From Stutzerimonas stutzeri (GTDB taxonomy: Bacteria; Pseudomonadota; Gammaproteobacteria; Pseudomonadales; Pseudomonadaceae), in contig NZ_JAMOHY010000025.1 of the NCBI RefSeq assembly GCF_024448695.1, positions 1 to 46,979 of the forward strand: a stretch of DNA of 46,979 nt, in the 5' to 3' direction. Below, one piece after another: positions 19,780 to 27,702 of the stretch. How positions within the stretch are numbered: the first letter of the stretch is position 1; each line of letters opens with the position of its first letter. Made by a program: the position numbers and the translations under genes. A model generated the notes under the pieces. That model was not told the DNA's origin and searched no databases. It saw only the letters and a list, made by a program, of their open reading frames with translations.

Positions 19780-21654
19780 TCAACCCAGCAGCCGCTGATA
19801 GAAGAGACATTCCCGATCCAGCGCATCGGCCAGATTGTGCGCCTGGCGAAAGCCGTGGCGCTCCTCGGGATAAAGCCGGTATTCAACGGCGACGCCCTGT
19901 TCGCGCAGTGCCGCCACCATCGATTCGGTCTGCTCCGGTAGCACCACCGCATCCTGCCCACCCTGGAAAAAAATCACCGGCACGCGAATCCGCCCGGCAT
20001 GGGCCAGCGGCGTGCGCTGCCGGTAACGTTCGGCATCGGCCTGCGGATCGCCGATCAGCCAGTCCAGATAATCGGCTTCGAACTTGTGCGTGACCCGCCG
20101 CAGCGCCAGGGGGTCGCTGACGCCATACAGGCTCGCCCCACCACGGAAACCGGCATCAGCCACGAGGGCGCCGAGCGCGGTATAGCCGCCAGCGCTGGCA
20201 CCCCGGATGAAGCTACGCGCCGGGTCGATCTGCCCGCGCTGTGCAAGCTCGGTCACCGCGGCGCAGGCATCTTCCACGTCCAGCACGCCCCACTGGCCAC
20301 GCAAGCGCTGGCGATAGGCGCGCCCGAAACCGCTGCTGCCACGGTAATTGAGGTCCGCCACGGCAAAACCGCGCTGGGTCCAATACTGGATGCGCGGATC
20401 AAACACCGGATAGCAGGCCGACGTCGGGCCGCCGTGGACGAACACCACCAGTGGGGGCTTGTCTCCTTCAGGGGCACGATAGCGGGCATTGCCTGGCGGA
20501 TAGCAAAAGCCGTGGGCCGTCTCGCCAGCGCCGCTTGGAAAGCTGAACGGTTGCGGCCTGGACAACTGATCAGCCGGCAGCGGTTGCTCACCCCCGGCAA
20601 GCAAGCGGGTCTGGCCGCTGATGCGATCGATCGACAGCACGCCCGGCATCCGGTCTGGCGAGCCGGCGATGCAGTAGAAATGTTGTTCGTCGGCTGCCAG
20701 TTGCCGGCACCGGCTGAATGCCCTGGCCAGATGGCGCTCGCCGGTTCCGCCGTACTGCTCGAAGAGCAGGCCGTGACCTTCCAACATGCGTGTCAGCAAC
20801 AGTGAGCCTTCAGGCAAAGGCAGATAGCTGACCGTGCCCAGCTGCCAGGGCGCTGGTGCATGATCGCATTCTGCCGAACCGCCCACCGGCACCAGCCCAT
20901 CACCCTGCTCGCACCAGGGTTGCCAGCAGCCTCCAAGGTCACTCAAGCAATACAGACGGCCATCGTCGGCGAAGCGCGGTTGCTGCAACGACTCGCCCCC
21001 TTGCGCACCGGCCAGGCACCGAGGCGTTTGGCAGCCACCCTCTGCTGTGCGCTCGGCAACCCAGAGACTGGTCGCCGTCCAGGGCTGTTCGGGGCGCTGC
21101 CACTGCACCCAGGCCAGGCGACCGCTGCTGGCATCCAACGTAGGCGATGCATAGAAGTCGGCCCCCTCTGCCAGCACCCTGCGCTGGCCATCGGTAAGCG
21201 AGATACTGACCAGACGATGCTCTACGCACTCATCCGCTCTACTTTCCTCCACAGCCAGGATGGCTGCGTGGCGCCCATCAAACTGCAGGTCGCCATAACG
21301 GCAGTCCGGGTGCCGGGTCAGGATGCTCGGCGTGCTATCACCTTCGATTCGTTGCAGGTAAACCTGCTGATCCTGCTCATCGACATAAGCCACGCCGTCG
21401 CTGGTCAGGCAGAAGGCGCCGCCGCCGTATTCGTAGACACGACTGCGCACGGATATGCCGGGGGGCGTCAGACAACGGACAGAGCTGCCTGCCCAGTGCC
21501 AAAGCGTGCAGCGTGCGTCCACCGGGTTGTATTCGATCCAGAGCAGCCCCGCGTGACCGGCGCGCAGTTCGGCGAAGTCACGGCTGGCGCAGGCCGCCTT
21601 CTCAGCGCTCCAGTCGCTGGGCCAGAAGCCATGGGGCCATTCGGCCTGAATCAT
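19780..21654 (-). CDS. pqqH: S9-family peptidase PqqH
   Basis: A 624-aa cytoplasmic prolyl-oligopeptidase-like protein: an N-terminal beta-propeller (about 1-370) and a C-terminal alpha/beta-hydrolase domain. The triad is visible: Ser in RGASAGGYTALGA, Asp in FFQGGQDAVVLP, His in EERHGFRQ. GGAGGT precedes the ATG by 8 bases. It follows pqqE by 109 bp containing a REP pair. By position it is PqqH of the pseudomonad PQQ operon, suggested to help trim the crosslinked PqqA peptide; that role is not shown by sequence. Confidence 0.85.
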   Translation of the reverse strand: MIQAEWPHGFWPSDWSAEKAACASRDFAELRAGHAGLLWIEYNPVDARCTLWHWAGSSVRCLTPPGISVRSRVYEYGGGAFCLTSDGVAYVDEQDQQVYLQRIEGDSTPSILTRHPDCRYGDLQFDGRHAAILAVEESRADECVEHRLVSISLTDGQRRVLAEGADFYASPTLDASSGRLAWVQWQRPEQPWTATSLWVAERTAEGGCQTPRCLAGAQGGESLQQPRFADDGRLYCLSDLGGCWQPWCEQGDGLVPVGGSAECDHAPAPWQLGTVSYLPLPEGSLLLTRMLEGHGLLFEQYGGTGERHLARAFSRCRQLAADEQHFYCIAGSPDRMPGVLSIDRISGQTRLLAGGEQPLPADQLSRPQPFSFPSGAGETAHGFCYPPGNARYRAPEGDKPPLVVFVHGGPTSACYPVFDPRIQYWTQRGFAVADLNYRGSSGFGRAYRQRLRGQWGVLDVEDACAAVTELAQRGQIDPARSFIRGASAGGYTALGALVADAGFRGGASLYGVSDPLALRRVTHKFEADYLDWLIGDPQADAERYRQRTPLAHAGRIRVPVIFFQGGQDAVVLPEQTESMVAALREQGVAVEYRLYPEERHGFRQAHNLADALDRECLFYQRLLG

Positions 21655-21674
21655 CGTCTTGGACCTCCAGAAGC

Positions 21675-21744
21675 TTCGCGGCTAAAGCCGCTCCCACGGG
21701 GTCGGTGTGATACTCCAGATTGTGGGAGCGGCGTTAGCCGCGAA
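21675..21744. repeat. REP pair (REPIN-like) between pqqE and pqqH
   Basis: Two inverted pseudomonad REP units: TTCGCGGCTAAAGCCGCTCCCAC (23 nt, 21675-21697; arms TTCGCGGCT and GCTCCCAC) and its near-inverse at 21722-21744, with a 24-bp spacer. Both units can fold into one long hairpin. It lies in the only long spacer of the pqqB-ercS series and may reduce or stabilise distal expression. Confidence 0.85.
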
Positions 21745-21763
21745 AAAAGCGTCACCGACTCCA

Positions 21764-22915
21764 TCATGCCTTGAGTATCAGCTTCGAGGCCTTTTCGTTG
21801 CGGTATTGCAGTTGCTCGAGCGGCGCGCCCTGCTCGGCCTGCTCTCGCGCCGCGAGAATCTTGCCGTGGTGTGCTGACTTGCTGCAGACCGGATCGGCAT
21901 TGGCCGCATCGCCGGTAAGCATGAAGGCCTGACAGCGGCAGCCGCCGAAATCCTGCTCCTTTTCATCGCAACTGCGGCAGGGTTCGGGCATCCAGTCATA
22001 GCCGCGGTACTTGTTGAAGCCGAAGGAGTGCTTCCAGATGTGCTCAATGCTGTGCTCGCGCACGCTGGGAAATTGCACCGGCAACTGGCGCGCACTGTGG
22101 CAGGGCAAGGCGGTGCCGTCCGGGGTGATATCGAGGAACAGATTGCCCCAACCATTCATGCAGCCTTTCGGGCGCTCTTCGTAATAATCGGGCGTCACGA
22201 AGATCAGTTTGCAGGGGTGATTTTCGGCGGCCAGCTTTTCACGCCACTCATTGGTGATGCGCTCCGCACGCACCAGCTGCTCCTTGCTGGGCAGCAGGCC
22301 GGCACGATTGAGTTCGGCCCAGCCGTAGAATTGGCAGGTGGCCAACTCGACGAAGTCCGCCTCCAGTTCCAGGCACAACTGGATGATGCGCTCGATATTG
22401 TCGATGTTGTGCCGATGGGTGACGAAGTTGAGCACCATCGGATAGCCGTGCGCCTTGACCGCACGGGCCATGGCCAACTTCTGCGCAAAAGCCTTCTTCG
22501 AGCCGGCCAGCAGGTTGTTCACGTCCTCGTCGGCGGCCTGGAAGCTGATCTGGATATGGTCGAGCCCGGCCTCGGCAAAGGCGGCGATCTTGGCTTCGGT
22601 CAGGCCGATACCAGAGGTGATCAGGTTGGTGTAGTAACCCAGTTCGCGCGCAGCAGCGATCAGCTCGACCAGGTCCTCACGCACCAGCGGTTCACCGCCG
22701 GAAAAGCCCAACTGTGCCGCCCCCATCTCCCGCGCCTGACGAAACACCTCGATCCACTCGGCGGTGCTCAGCTCTTCATGGCTACGGGCGAAATCCAGCG
22801 GATTCGAGCAATACGGGCATTGCAGCGGGCAACGGTAGGTCAGCTCGGCCAGCAACCACAACGGCGGGCCGACAACCACGTCCGGCTTAGCGAAGCTCGA
22901 TCCAGAACCGTTCAA
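21764..22915 (-). CDS. pqqE: PQQ biosynthesis radical SAM enzyme PqqE
   Basis: A 383-aa radical SAM/SPASM enzyme that joins the Glu and Tyr side chains of PqqA. The radical SAM cluster motif is CPLQCPYC (Cx3Cx2C) after [10 protein letters not shown]. The SPASM region includes [22 protein letters not shown] and the final CSKSAHH. I start it at a TTG (22915) inside pqqD, because GGAGGT lies 5 bases upstream and the length then fits the family; no ATG lies near. It overlaps pqqD by 29 bp. Confidence 0.93.
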   Translation of the reverse strand: MNGSGSSFAKPDVVVGPPLWLLAELTYRCPLQCPYCSNPLDFARSHEELSTAEWIEVFRQAREMGAAQLGFSGGEPLVREDLVELIAAARELGYYTNLITSGIGLTEAKIAAFAEAGLDHIQISFQAADEDVNNLLAGSKKAFAQKLAMARAVKAHGYPMVLNFVTHRHNIDNIERIIQLCLELEADFVELATCQFYGWAELNRAGLLPSKEQLVRAERITNEWREKLAAENHPCKLIFVTPDYYEERPKGCMNGWGNLFLDITPDGTALPCHSARQLPVQFPSVREHSIEHIWKHSFGFNKYRGYDWMPEPCRSCDEKEQDFGGCRCQAFMLTGDAANADPVCSKSAHHGKILAAREQAEQGAPLEQLQYRNEKASKLILKA

Positions 22916-23168
22916 CGGCCACCTCCAGAAACGCCAGAATGTCCTCTTCAATCCCTTCGGCACCAGGGAAGTTCGCCTGCAGGTCAGCCACGATGCCGCC
23001 CACCGTGCGTGCGCCATCGACCCGCTTGAGGATTTCGCTGGCACTGTCGTTGAGCTTGATCATGCCTTCCGGGTAGAGCAGCACATGGCAGCCCTGCGCC
23101 GGCTCGAACTGGAAACGGTAGCCGCGGCGAAGCACGGGAACCCGAGGCAGCACGTCTTCATGGGTCAT
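22887..23168 (-). CDS. pqqD: PQQ biosynthesis peptide chaperone PqqD
   Basis: A 93-aa RiPP recognition element protein that binds PqqA and presents it to PqqE. Family features are [30 protein letters not shown] (quoted in part: [12 protein letters not shown]) and the final DILAFLEVA. The start overlaps the pqqC stop by 4 nt (ATGA). The codons for Phe-Leu-Glu-Val contain the GGAGGT that serves as ribosome site for pqqE. Confidence 0.93.
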   Translation of the reverse strand: MTHEDVLPRVPVLRRGYRFQFEPAQGCHVLLYPEGMIKLNDSASEILKRVDGARTVGGIVADLQANFPGAEGIEEDILAFLEVAVERFWIELR

Positions 23169-23917
23169 GGTGTGATGCCCCTGTGCCAGATGCGTTCGCG
23201 GGTAACCGTGTGATAGGGCGGGCGATCCAGCTCGTAAGCCATGCTCATGGCGTCGAGCATGCTCCAGAGCACGTCCAGTTTGAACTGGAGGATGTTCAGC
23301 ATGCGCTGCTGGGCCTCGAGGGTCGTGTAGTGCTCAAGGGTGATACGCAGGCCGTGCTCGACGTCCCGGCGAGCCTCAGTGAGGCGCTTACGGAAATAGT
23401 CATAACCGGACGTGTCGATCCAGTCGTAATGCTGCGGCCAGGCGTCGAGCCGTGACTGATGGATGGTGGGCGCGAAGAGTTCGGTCAGCGAGCTGCTGGC
23501 CGCCTCCTGCCATACCGCCCGCCGTGCGAAATTGACGTAGGCATCCACGGCGAACCGCACGCCGGGCAGCACCAGTTCCTGCGACAGTACCTGCTCGCGG
23601 TCCAGCCCCACTGCCTCGGCCAGACGCAACCAGGCCTCGATACCGCCCTCCTCACCGGGCCTGCCATCGTGGTCGATGATGCGCTGGACCCACTCGCGCC
23701 GCGTAGCCCGGTCCGGGCAGTTGGCCATGATTGCCGCATCCTTCACCGGAATGCAGACCTGATAGTAGAAGCGGTTGGCGACCCAGCCCTGAATCTGTTC
23801 GCGGGTCGAGCGCCCTTCATACATGGCGCGGTGGAAAGGGTGATGGATATGGTAGTACTCGCCCTTGGCGCGCAAGGCCTGCTCAAACTCGGTGGGGGTC
23901 ATGGCTGGCTGGGTCAT
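23165..23917 (-). CDS. pqqC: PQQ synthase PqqC
   Basis: A 250-aa cofactor-less oxidase that closes the rings and oxidises the last intermediate to PQQ. Conserved active-site regions are [11 protein letters not shown] near residue 20, WVANRFYYQ and RRIIDHDG-like VQRIIDHDG. The ATG at 23917 has AAGGAAG at good spacing; a longer frame upstream lacks support. It is the third gene of the pqq operon and has an overlapping stop with pqqD. Confidence 0.94.
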   Translation of the reverse strand: MTQPAMTPTEFEQALRAKGEYYHIHHPFHRAMYEGRSTREQIQGWVANRFYYQVCIPVKDAAIMANCPDRATRREWVQRIIDHDGRPGEEGGIEAWLRLAEAVGLDREQVLSQELVLPGVRFAVDAYVNFARRAVWQEAASSSLTELFAPTIHQSRLDAWPQHYDWIDTSGYDYFRKRLTEARRDVEHGLRITLEHYTTLEAQQRMLNILQFKLDVLWSMLDAMSMAYELDRPPYHTVTRERIWHRGITP

Positions 23918-23999
23918 CACGGGACTTCCTTGGTTGTGCGCCGCCAGTCGCTCGAACAGGCGCGCTGATGGTCTATGAGGCAATGGCGCAGGGCCAGCG

Positions 24000-24911
24000 T
24001 CAGAGTTCGATGCTCATACCGTCGAACGCCACTTCGATGCCCTGTTCGCCGAGTATTTCGCGCTCGACGGAATCTTCGTCCAGGATCGGATTGGTGTTGT
24101 TGATATGGATGAGAATCTTGCGCGTCGCCGGCAGTCCGTCGAGCACTTCGATCATGCCGCCCGAACCGCTCTGCGGCAGATGCCCCATCTCGCTGCCGAG
24201 CTTGTCGCCCACCTCGCGCACGCGCATCTCGTCATCACGCCAGAGCGTGCCGTCCACCAGCAGGCAGTCGGCGCGGCGCATGGTTTCCAGCAACTCGGGG
24301 CTGACCTGGCCCAGCCCCGGCGCATAGAACAGCGTGCCACCGCTCTGGCGATCCTCGATCAGCAGGCCGATGTTGTCGCCCGGATGCGGGTCATTGCGGT
24401 GCGGCGAATACGGTGGCGCAGAACTGCGCAGTGGAATAGGCGTAATCAGCAGGTTCGGGCAAGCCGGAATGACGAAGCTGCCCTGCAGGGGGATTGGATT
24501 CCACTTCAGGCCGCCATTCCAGTGTTCAAGCATGTTGAACAGCGGAAAACCGCTGGTCAGGTCCTGATGGACCATCTCAGTACACCAGACCTCATGAGGG
24601 CAACCTTCTCGCAGGGTCAGCAGGCCGGTGGTGTGGTCGATCTGGCTGTCGAGCAGGATGATCGCGGCGATGGCCGTGTCGCGCGGCTTGCGCGCCGGCT
24701 GCAGCTTGGGAAAGGCCTCCAGCTGGGCACGGATGTCCGGCGAGGCGTTGCACAGTATCCAGTCGATACCGTTGTCGCTGATGGCGATGGAAGACTGGGT
24801 GCGCGGTAGTGCGCGCAAGGTGCCGGCGCGCAGGCCGGCGCAGTTGGCGCAATTGCAGTTCCATTGTGGAAAGCCGCCGCCAGCAGCAGAGCCGAGAATC
24901 TGGATGAACAT
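24000..24911 (-). CDS. pqqB: PQQ biosynthesis hydroxylase PqqB
   Basis: A 303-aa protein with the metallo-beta-lactamase fold. Family hallmarks are the zinc-site cysteines near the N-terminus ([13 protein letters not shown]), the degenerate metal motif [12 protein letters not shown] and [12 protein letters not shown]. By family knowledge it hydroxylates the tyrosine of the crosslinked Glu-Tyr intermediate. GGGAGCT precedes the ATG. It follows pqqA after a 48-bp gap that contains a hairpin, and pqqC follows after 82 bp. Confidence 0.94.
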   Translation of the reverse strand: MFIQILGSAAGGGFPQWNCNCANCAGLRAGTLRALPRTQSSIAISDNGIDWILCNASPDIRAQLEAFPKLQPARKPRDTAIAAIILLDSQIDHTTGLLTLREGCPHEVWCTEMVHQDLTSGFPLFNMLEHWNGGLKWNPIPLQGSFVIPACPNLLITPIPLRSSAPPYSPHRNDPHPGDNIGLLIEDRQSGGTLFYAPGLGQVSPELLETMRRADCLLVDGTLWRDDEMRVREVGDKLGSEMGHLPQSGSGGMIEVLDGLPATRKILIHINNTNPILDEDSVEREILGEQGIEVAFDGMSIEL

Positions 24912-24932
24912 GGGCAGCTCCCGAAAATATGA

Positions 24933-24953
24933 AGCCCCGACCGGGCCGGGGCT
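24933..24953 (-). promoter_or_regulatory. Intercistronic hairpin pqqA-pqqB
   Basis: A 7-bp perfect stem (AGCCCCG with CGGGGCT) around a 7-nt loop, just after the pqqA stop and before the pqqB ribosome site. No T-run follows. Such a hairpin could stabilise the short pqqA message or attenuate readthrough so that the precursor peptide is made in excess; this is inference. Confidence 0.6.
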
Positions 24954-24959
24954 GGTCGA

Positions 24960-25031
24960 TCAGCGGTTGGCGAAGTACATGGTGACTTCAAAACCGATGC
25001 GCAGGTCGCTGAAAGCAGGCTTGGTCCACAT
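24960..25031 (-). CDS. pqqA: PQQ precursor peptide PqqA
   Basis: A 23-codon gene. The peptide begins [14 protein letters not shown] and ends EVTMYFANR. Glu15 and Tyr19 (ExxxY) are the residues crosslinked by PqqE to build PQQ. GAGGAAC precedes the ATG. It is the first gene of pqqABCDE-pqqH. A CTACCAA motif lies 107 bp upstream. Confidence 0.96.
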   Translation of the reverse strand: MWTKPAFSDLRIGFEVTMYFANR

Positions 25032-25137
25032 GGCTTGTTCCTCTTGTCGTTGATGCCGGAGTTATTCCGACAACCTCATTAAGCACCCTATGCCTTTGCA
25101 AACAGAATGGTACTTTGGAAGGAGACAGCAACCTGCA

Positions 25138-25144
25138 TTGGTAG
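25138..25144 (-). promoter_or_regulatory. Shared CTACCAA motif upstream of pqqA
   Basis: Read in the direction of pqqA the sequence is CACTACCAATGCAGG, 107 bp before the start codon. The core CTACCAA recurs upstream of three neighbouring units in the same orientation. Possible binding site for the LuxR-type regulator of alcohol oxidation; inferred. Confidence 0.4.
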
Positions 25145-25203
25145 TGCCTTTGGTGCAGACCAGAGCGCCTGAGAGGCAAGGCGAGAAAGCCGATTTACAG
25201 ACG

Positions 25204-25227
25204 AAAAAAAACGCGGCCTGAGCCGCG
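25204..25227 (-). terminator. Rho-independent terminator of the aldehyde dehydrogenase gene
   Basis: On the minus strand a 6-bp GC stem (CGCGGC with GCCGCG, loop TCAG) is followed by eight T residues. It lies about 120 bp beyond the dehydrogenase stop and insulates the pqqA promoter. Confidence 0.88.
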
Positions 25228-25344
25228 CTGCAACAATGGACATCCGTGCTCGTGGGATAACGCTGGCCGGAATGCCCGCGCCCTTGGGCGCTCTGCAAGT
25301 CAACCGACGCGCGGGAGCAAGCGCGCCGGGTCCACCGAGAAGCG

Positions 25345-26865
25345 TTAGAAAAAGCCCAGCGGATTGATGTCGTAACTGACCAGCAGGTTCTTGGTCTGCT
25401 GATAGTGGTCGAGCATCATCTTGTGGGTTTCGCGGCCGACGCCGGATTTCTTGTAGCCACCGAACGCGGCATGCGCCGGATACAGGTGATAGCAGTTGGT
25501 CCAGACGCGACCGGCCTTGATGGCGCGGCCCATGCGGTAGGCGCGGTTGATGTCGCGAGTCCAGACACCGGCACCCAGGCCGAATTCGGTGTCGTTGGCG
25601 ATGGCCAGCGCTTCGGCCTCGTCCTTGAAGGTGGTCACGGCCACCACCGGCCCGAAGATCTCTTCCTGGAACACGCGCATCTTGTTGTGGCCCTTGATCA
25701 GGGTCGGCTGCACGTAATAACCGGTCGCCAGACCACCTTCGAGCTTCTCGGCGGCGCCGCCGGTGAGAATCTCCGCACCTTCGCCACGGGCGATATCCAT
25801 GTAGGACAGGATCTTGTCGAACTGCTGCTCGGATGCCTGGGCGCCGACCATGGTGTCGGTATCCAGCGGGTCGCCGCGCTTGATCTGCAGGATTTTCTTC
25901 ATCACCACTTCCATGAAGGGCTCGAAGATCGATTCCTGAATCACCGCACGGGACGGGCAGGTGCAGACCTCGCCCTGGTTGAAGAACGCCAGCACCAGCC
26001 CTTCAGCGGCTTTCTCGATGAACGCCGGCTCGGCATTCATGATGTCTTCGAAGAAGATGTTCGGACTCTTGCCGCCCAGCTCCACGGTGCTCGGAATGAT
26101 GTTCTCGGCGGCGCACTTCATGATGTGCGAACCGACTGGGGTCGAGCCGGTGAAGGCGATCTTGGCGATGCGGGTGCTGGTGGCCAGCGCCTGACCCGCT
26201 TCACGGCCGAAGCCCTGAACGATGTTCAGCACGCCTGGCGGCAGCAGGTCGCCGATGATTTCGGCAAACACCGTGATGGACAGCGGGGTCTGCTCGGCGG
26301 GTTTGAGGACCACGCAGTTACCTGCGGCCAGCGCCGGAGCCAGTTTCCAGGCGGCCATCAGGAAGGGGAAGTTCCATGGAATGATCTGACCGACCACGCC
26401 CAGCGGTTCGTGGAAATGGTAGGCGGCGGTGTGCTCGTTGATCTCGGCAGCGCTGCCTTCCTGGGCGCGCAGGCAGCCAGCGAAGTAACGGAAATGGTCA
26501 GCTGCCAGCGGAATATCGGCGTTCAGGGTTTCACGCACGGCCTTGCCGTTGTCCCAGGTCTCGGTGACGGCAAGCTTTTCCAGGTTGGCTTCGATGCGGT
26601 CAGCGATCTTCAGCAGGACCAGCGAACGCTCCTGAACGGACGTTTTGCCCCAGGCATCGGCGGCTGCATGGGCGGCATCCAGGGCCTTGTCGATGTCTTC
26701 GGCACCGGAGCGCGGGAATTCACCGATCAGCGAACCATCCACCGGACTGGTGTTGGCAAAGTACTCACCCTTGACCGGCGCAACAAACTCGCCACCGATG
26801 TAGTTGCCATAGCGGGGCTTGAGGGTGACGACGGCGCCTGCGGTACCGGGTTTGGCGTAGATCAT
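25345..26865 (-). CDS. exaC: NAD-dependent aldehyde dehydrogenase, ExaC type
   Basis: A 506-aa aldehyde dehydrogenase oxidising the aldehyde made by quinoprotein alcohol dehydrogenase. Family motifs are [26 protein letters not shown], the glutamate motif ELGGKSPN and the nucleophile in [11 protein letters not shown] (two cysteines, CTC). AGAGG precedes the ATG. It resembles P. aeruginosa ExaC/PedI by length and neighbourhood. It is monocistronic, ended by the terminator at 25204-25227, with a CTACCAA motif 119 bp upstream of the start. Confidence 0.88.
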   Translation of the reverse strand: MIYAKPGTAGAVVTLKPRYGNYIGGEFVAPVKGEYFANTSPVDGSLIGEFPRSGAEDIDKALDAAHAAADAWGKTSVQERSLVLLKIADRIEANLEKLAVTETWDNGKAVRETLNADIPLAADHFRYFAGCLRAQEGSAAEINEHTAAYHFHEPLGVVGQIIPWNFPFLMAAWKLAPALAAGNCVVLKPAEQTPLSITVFAEIIGDLLPPGVLNIVQGFGREAGQALATSTRIAKIAFTGSTPVGSHIMKCAAENIIPSTVELGGKSPNIFFEDIMNAEPAFIEKAAEGLVLAFFNQGEVCTCPSRAVIQESIFEPFMEVVMKKILQIKRGDPLDTDTMVGAQASEQQFDKILSYMDIARGEGAEILTGGAAEKLEGGLATGYYVQPTLIKGHNKMRVFQEEIFGPVVAVTTFKDEAEALAIANDTEFGLGAGVWTRDINRAYRMGRAIKAGRVWTNCYHLYPAHAAFGGYKKSGVGRETHKMMLDHYQQTKNLLVSYDINPLGFF

Positions 26866-26983
26866 GAGCGACCTCTCTCTTCACTTGTTGGAGCCTGGCC
26901 GGGATATGGCCAGGACATGGAGCGATCTTAGGCAGCCCGAGTCGCCTACCGGAATGCACCCTATGACCAGATGCCGTCCTCAT

Positions 26984-26990
26984 TTGGTAG
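26984..26990 (-). promoter_or_regulatory. Shared CTACCAA motif upstream of exaC
   Basis: In the sense of exaC it reads CTACTACCAAATGAGG, 119 bp before the start codon. It matches the pqqA2 copy at 12 of 13 positions over ACTACCAA(A/C)TGAG. Confidence 0.4.
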
Positions 26991-27169
26991 TAGACGCGAA
27001 GGCCTTGATCCGACGCAGGAACAGCCTGCTGGAATGGAAAAGATCGACTCGCCGCTTCACTTTCGCCCAGAAAAAACCGGCCAATCTAACCCTGTTCGGC
27101 CAAACACAATTGACCAACGACAAGATCAACAAGCCGATATGAAAATAATTTAAATAAGCAAGCCGAACA

Positions 27170-27176
27170 CTACCAA
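27170..27176 (+). promoter_or_regulatory. Shared CTACCAA motif upstream of pqqA2
   Basis: Reads CACTACCAACTGAGC, ending 103 bp before the pqqA2 start. The 13-mer CTACCAACTGAGC also equals the reverse complement of a tRNA D-arm, so a chance or tRNA-derived origin must be kept in mind. Confidence 0.4.
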
Positions 27177-27278
27177 CTGAGCATCAAAACAGCCCGAAAG
27201 TTGTATTAGCCAATTCCTTCAAGCGTTCTAGCTTCCACTTGCAACACTTCATTCCGAACTTATTGAAGGAGACACAAC

Positions 27279-27353
27279 ATGCAGTGGATCAATCCGGAGT
27301 TTTGCGACCTGCGCCTGGGTTTTGAAGTGACGGCGTACGTCTACGTTCGCTAG
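27279..27353 (+). CDS. pqqA2: Second PqqA-like precursor peptide
   Basis: A 24-codon gene, ATG at 27279 with GAAGGAGA upstream. The leader part (DLRLGFEVTAY) matches the true PqqA ([11 protein letters not shown]). Glu16 and Tyr20 keep the ExxxY spacing needed for the PqqE crosslink. The tail VYVR after Tyr20 differs from FANR of PqqA and adds a second tyrosine (Tyr22). It is followed by its own pqqD and pqqE copies but no pqqB or pqqC. It is a RiPP-type precursor; whether the product is PQQ or another compound is open, and the gene neighbours argue for another. Confidence 0.88.
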   Translation: MQWINPEFCDLRLGFEVTAYVYVR

Positions 27354-27361
27354 ATGAATCG

Positions 27362-27392
27362 CCTGCATGGGCGGATCTTCTGGCCATGCAGG
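27362..27392 (+). promoter_or_regulatory. Intercistronic hairpin pqqA2-pqqD2
   Basis: A 9-bp perfect stem (CCTGCATGG with CCATGCAGG) and a 13-nt loop directly after pqqA2 and before the pqqD2 ribosome site. It sits like the hairpin after pqqA in the main operon and could set precursor excess. Confidence 0.6.
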
Positions 27393-27408
27393 TCTCGCGG
27401 GAGGAACC

Positions 27409-27702
27409 ATGAAAGATACAGGCATCTGTTCCCAGAACATCTACGAAATACGCCCACCGTTCATGTTTCGCTGGGAAGCATCCCAGCAGGCTTATGTCCT
27501 CTTATATCCAGAAGGCATCGTGAAGTTGAATGAAACCGGCGGGCAGATTCTCAATCTCTGTGATGGCCAGAGGAGTGTCAAGAAACTGATCGAACACCTT
27601 GCAATATTGTATTGCGCATCGGATCTGGCCGCCGTACGCAGCGGCGTCATGAATTTTCTGGAGGTATCCCATGGCAAAGGCTGGATCCGAATTAAGGCTT
27701 GA
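27409..27702 (+). CDS. pqqD2: Second PqqD-like peptide chaperone
   Basis: A 97-aa RiPP recognition protein. It shares with PqqD the block FRWEASQQAYVLLYPEGIVKLNETG (quoted in part: LLYPEGIVKLNET) and the final MNFLEVS. GGGAGGA precedes the ATG at 27409; an upstream ATG in frame (27367) lacks a site and would fall in the hairpin. It has more cysteine than PqqD1. The pqqE2 start lies inside its last 32 bases. It presumably presents PqqA2 to PqqE2. A lone pqqD2 next to pedH is, as I recall, known in P. putida KT2440. Confidence 0.88.
   Translation: MKDTGICSQNIYEIRPPFMFRWEASQQAYVLLYPEGIVKLNETGGQILNLCDGQRSVKKLIEHLAILYCASDLAAVRSGVMNFLEVSHGKGWIRIKA

Larger units (their letters stand above)
25032..25344. 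other. Intergenic region upstream of pqqA
   Basis: A 313-bp stretch between pqqA and the aldehyde dehydrogenase stop. It contains the promoter region of the pqq operon (about 25060-25190), the shared CTACCAA motif (25138-25144, minus strand sense), a 10-mer CATAGGGTGC (25083-25092, minus sense) also found upstream of the aldehyde dehydrogenase, and the terminator at 25204-25227. Open frames here lack ribosome sites and family features. Confidence 0.7.
26866..27278. other. Divergent promoter region exaC / pqqA2
   Basis: A 413-bp gap, distinctly AT-richer than its surroundings between about 27060 and 27280. It holds CTACCAA motifs for both flanking genes (26984-26990 and 27170-27176), a 7-bp hairpin CCTGGCC/GGCCAGG in the exaC leader (26894-26914), and the 10-mer CATAGGGTGC (26956-26965, minus sense). 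I could not assign -35/-10 boxes confidently. No gene is supported here. Confidence 0.65.

Noticed and set aside
21675..21744. REP pair as insertion sequence ends
   Set aside because: No transposase or target duplication; the arms are the usual pseudomonad REP sequence.
25405..26931. 508-codon open frame opposite the aldehyde dehydrogenase
   Set aside because: Antisense shadow; the minus-strand frame has full aldehyde dehydrogenase motifs.
27150..27190. Possible decayed tRNA upstream of pqqA2 (13-mer identical to a D-arm)
   Set aside because: No acceptor, anticodon or T-arm can be paired around it; treated as a regulatory motif candidate or chance.
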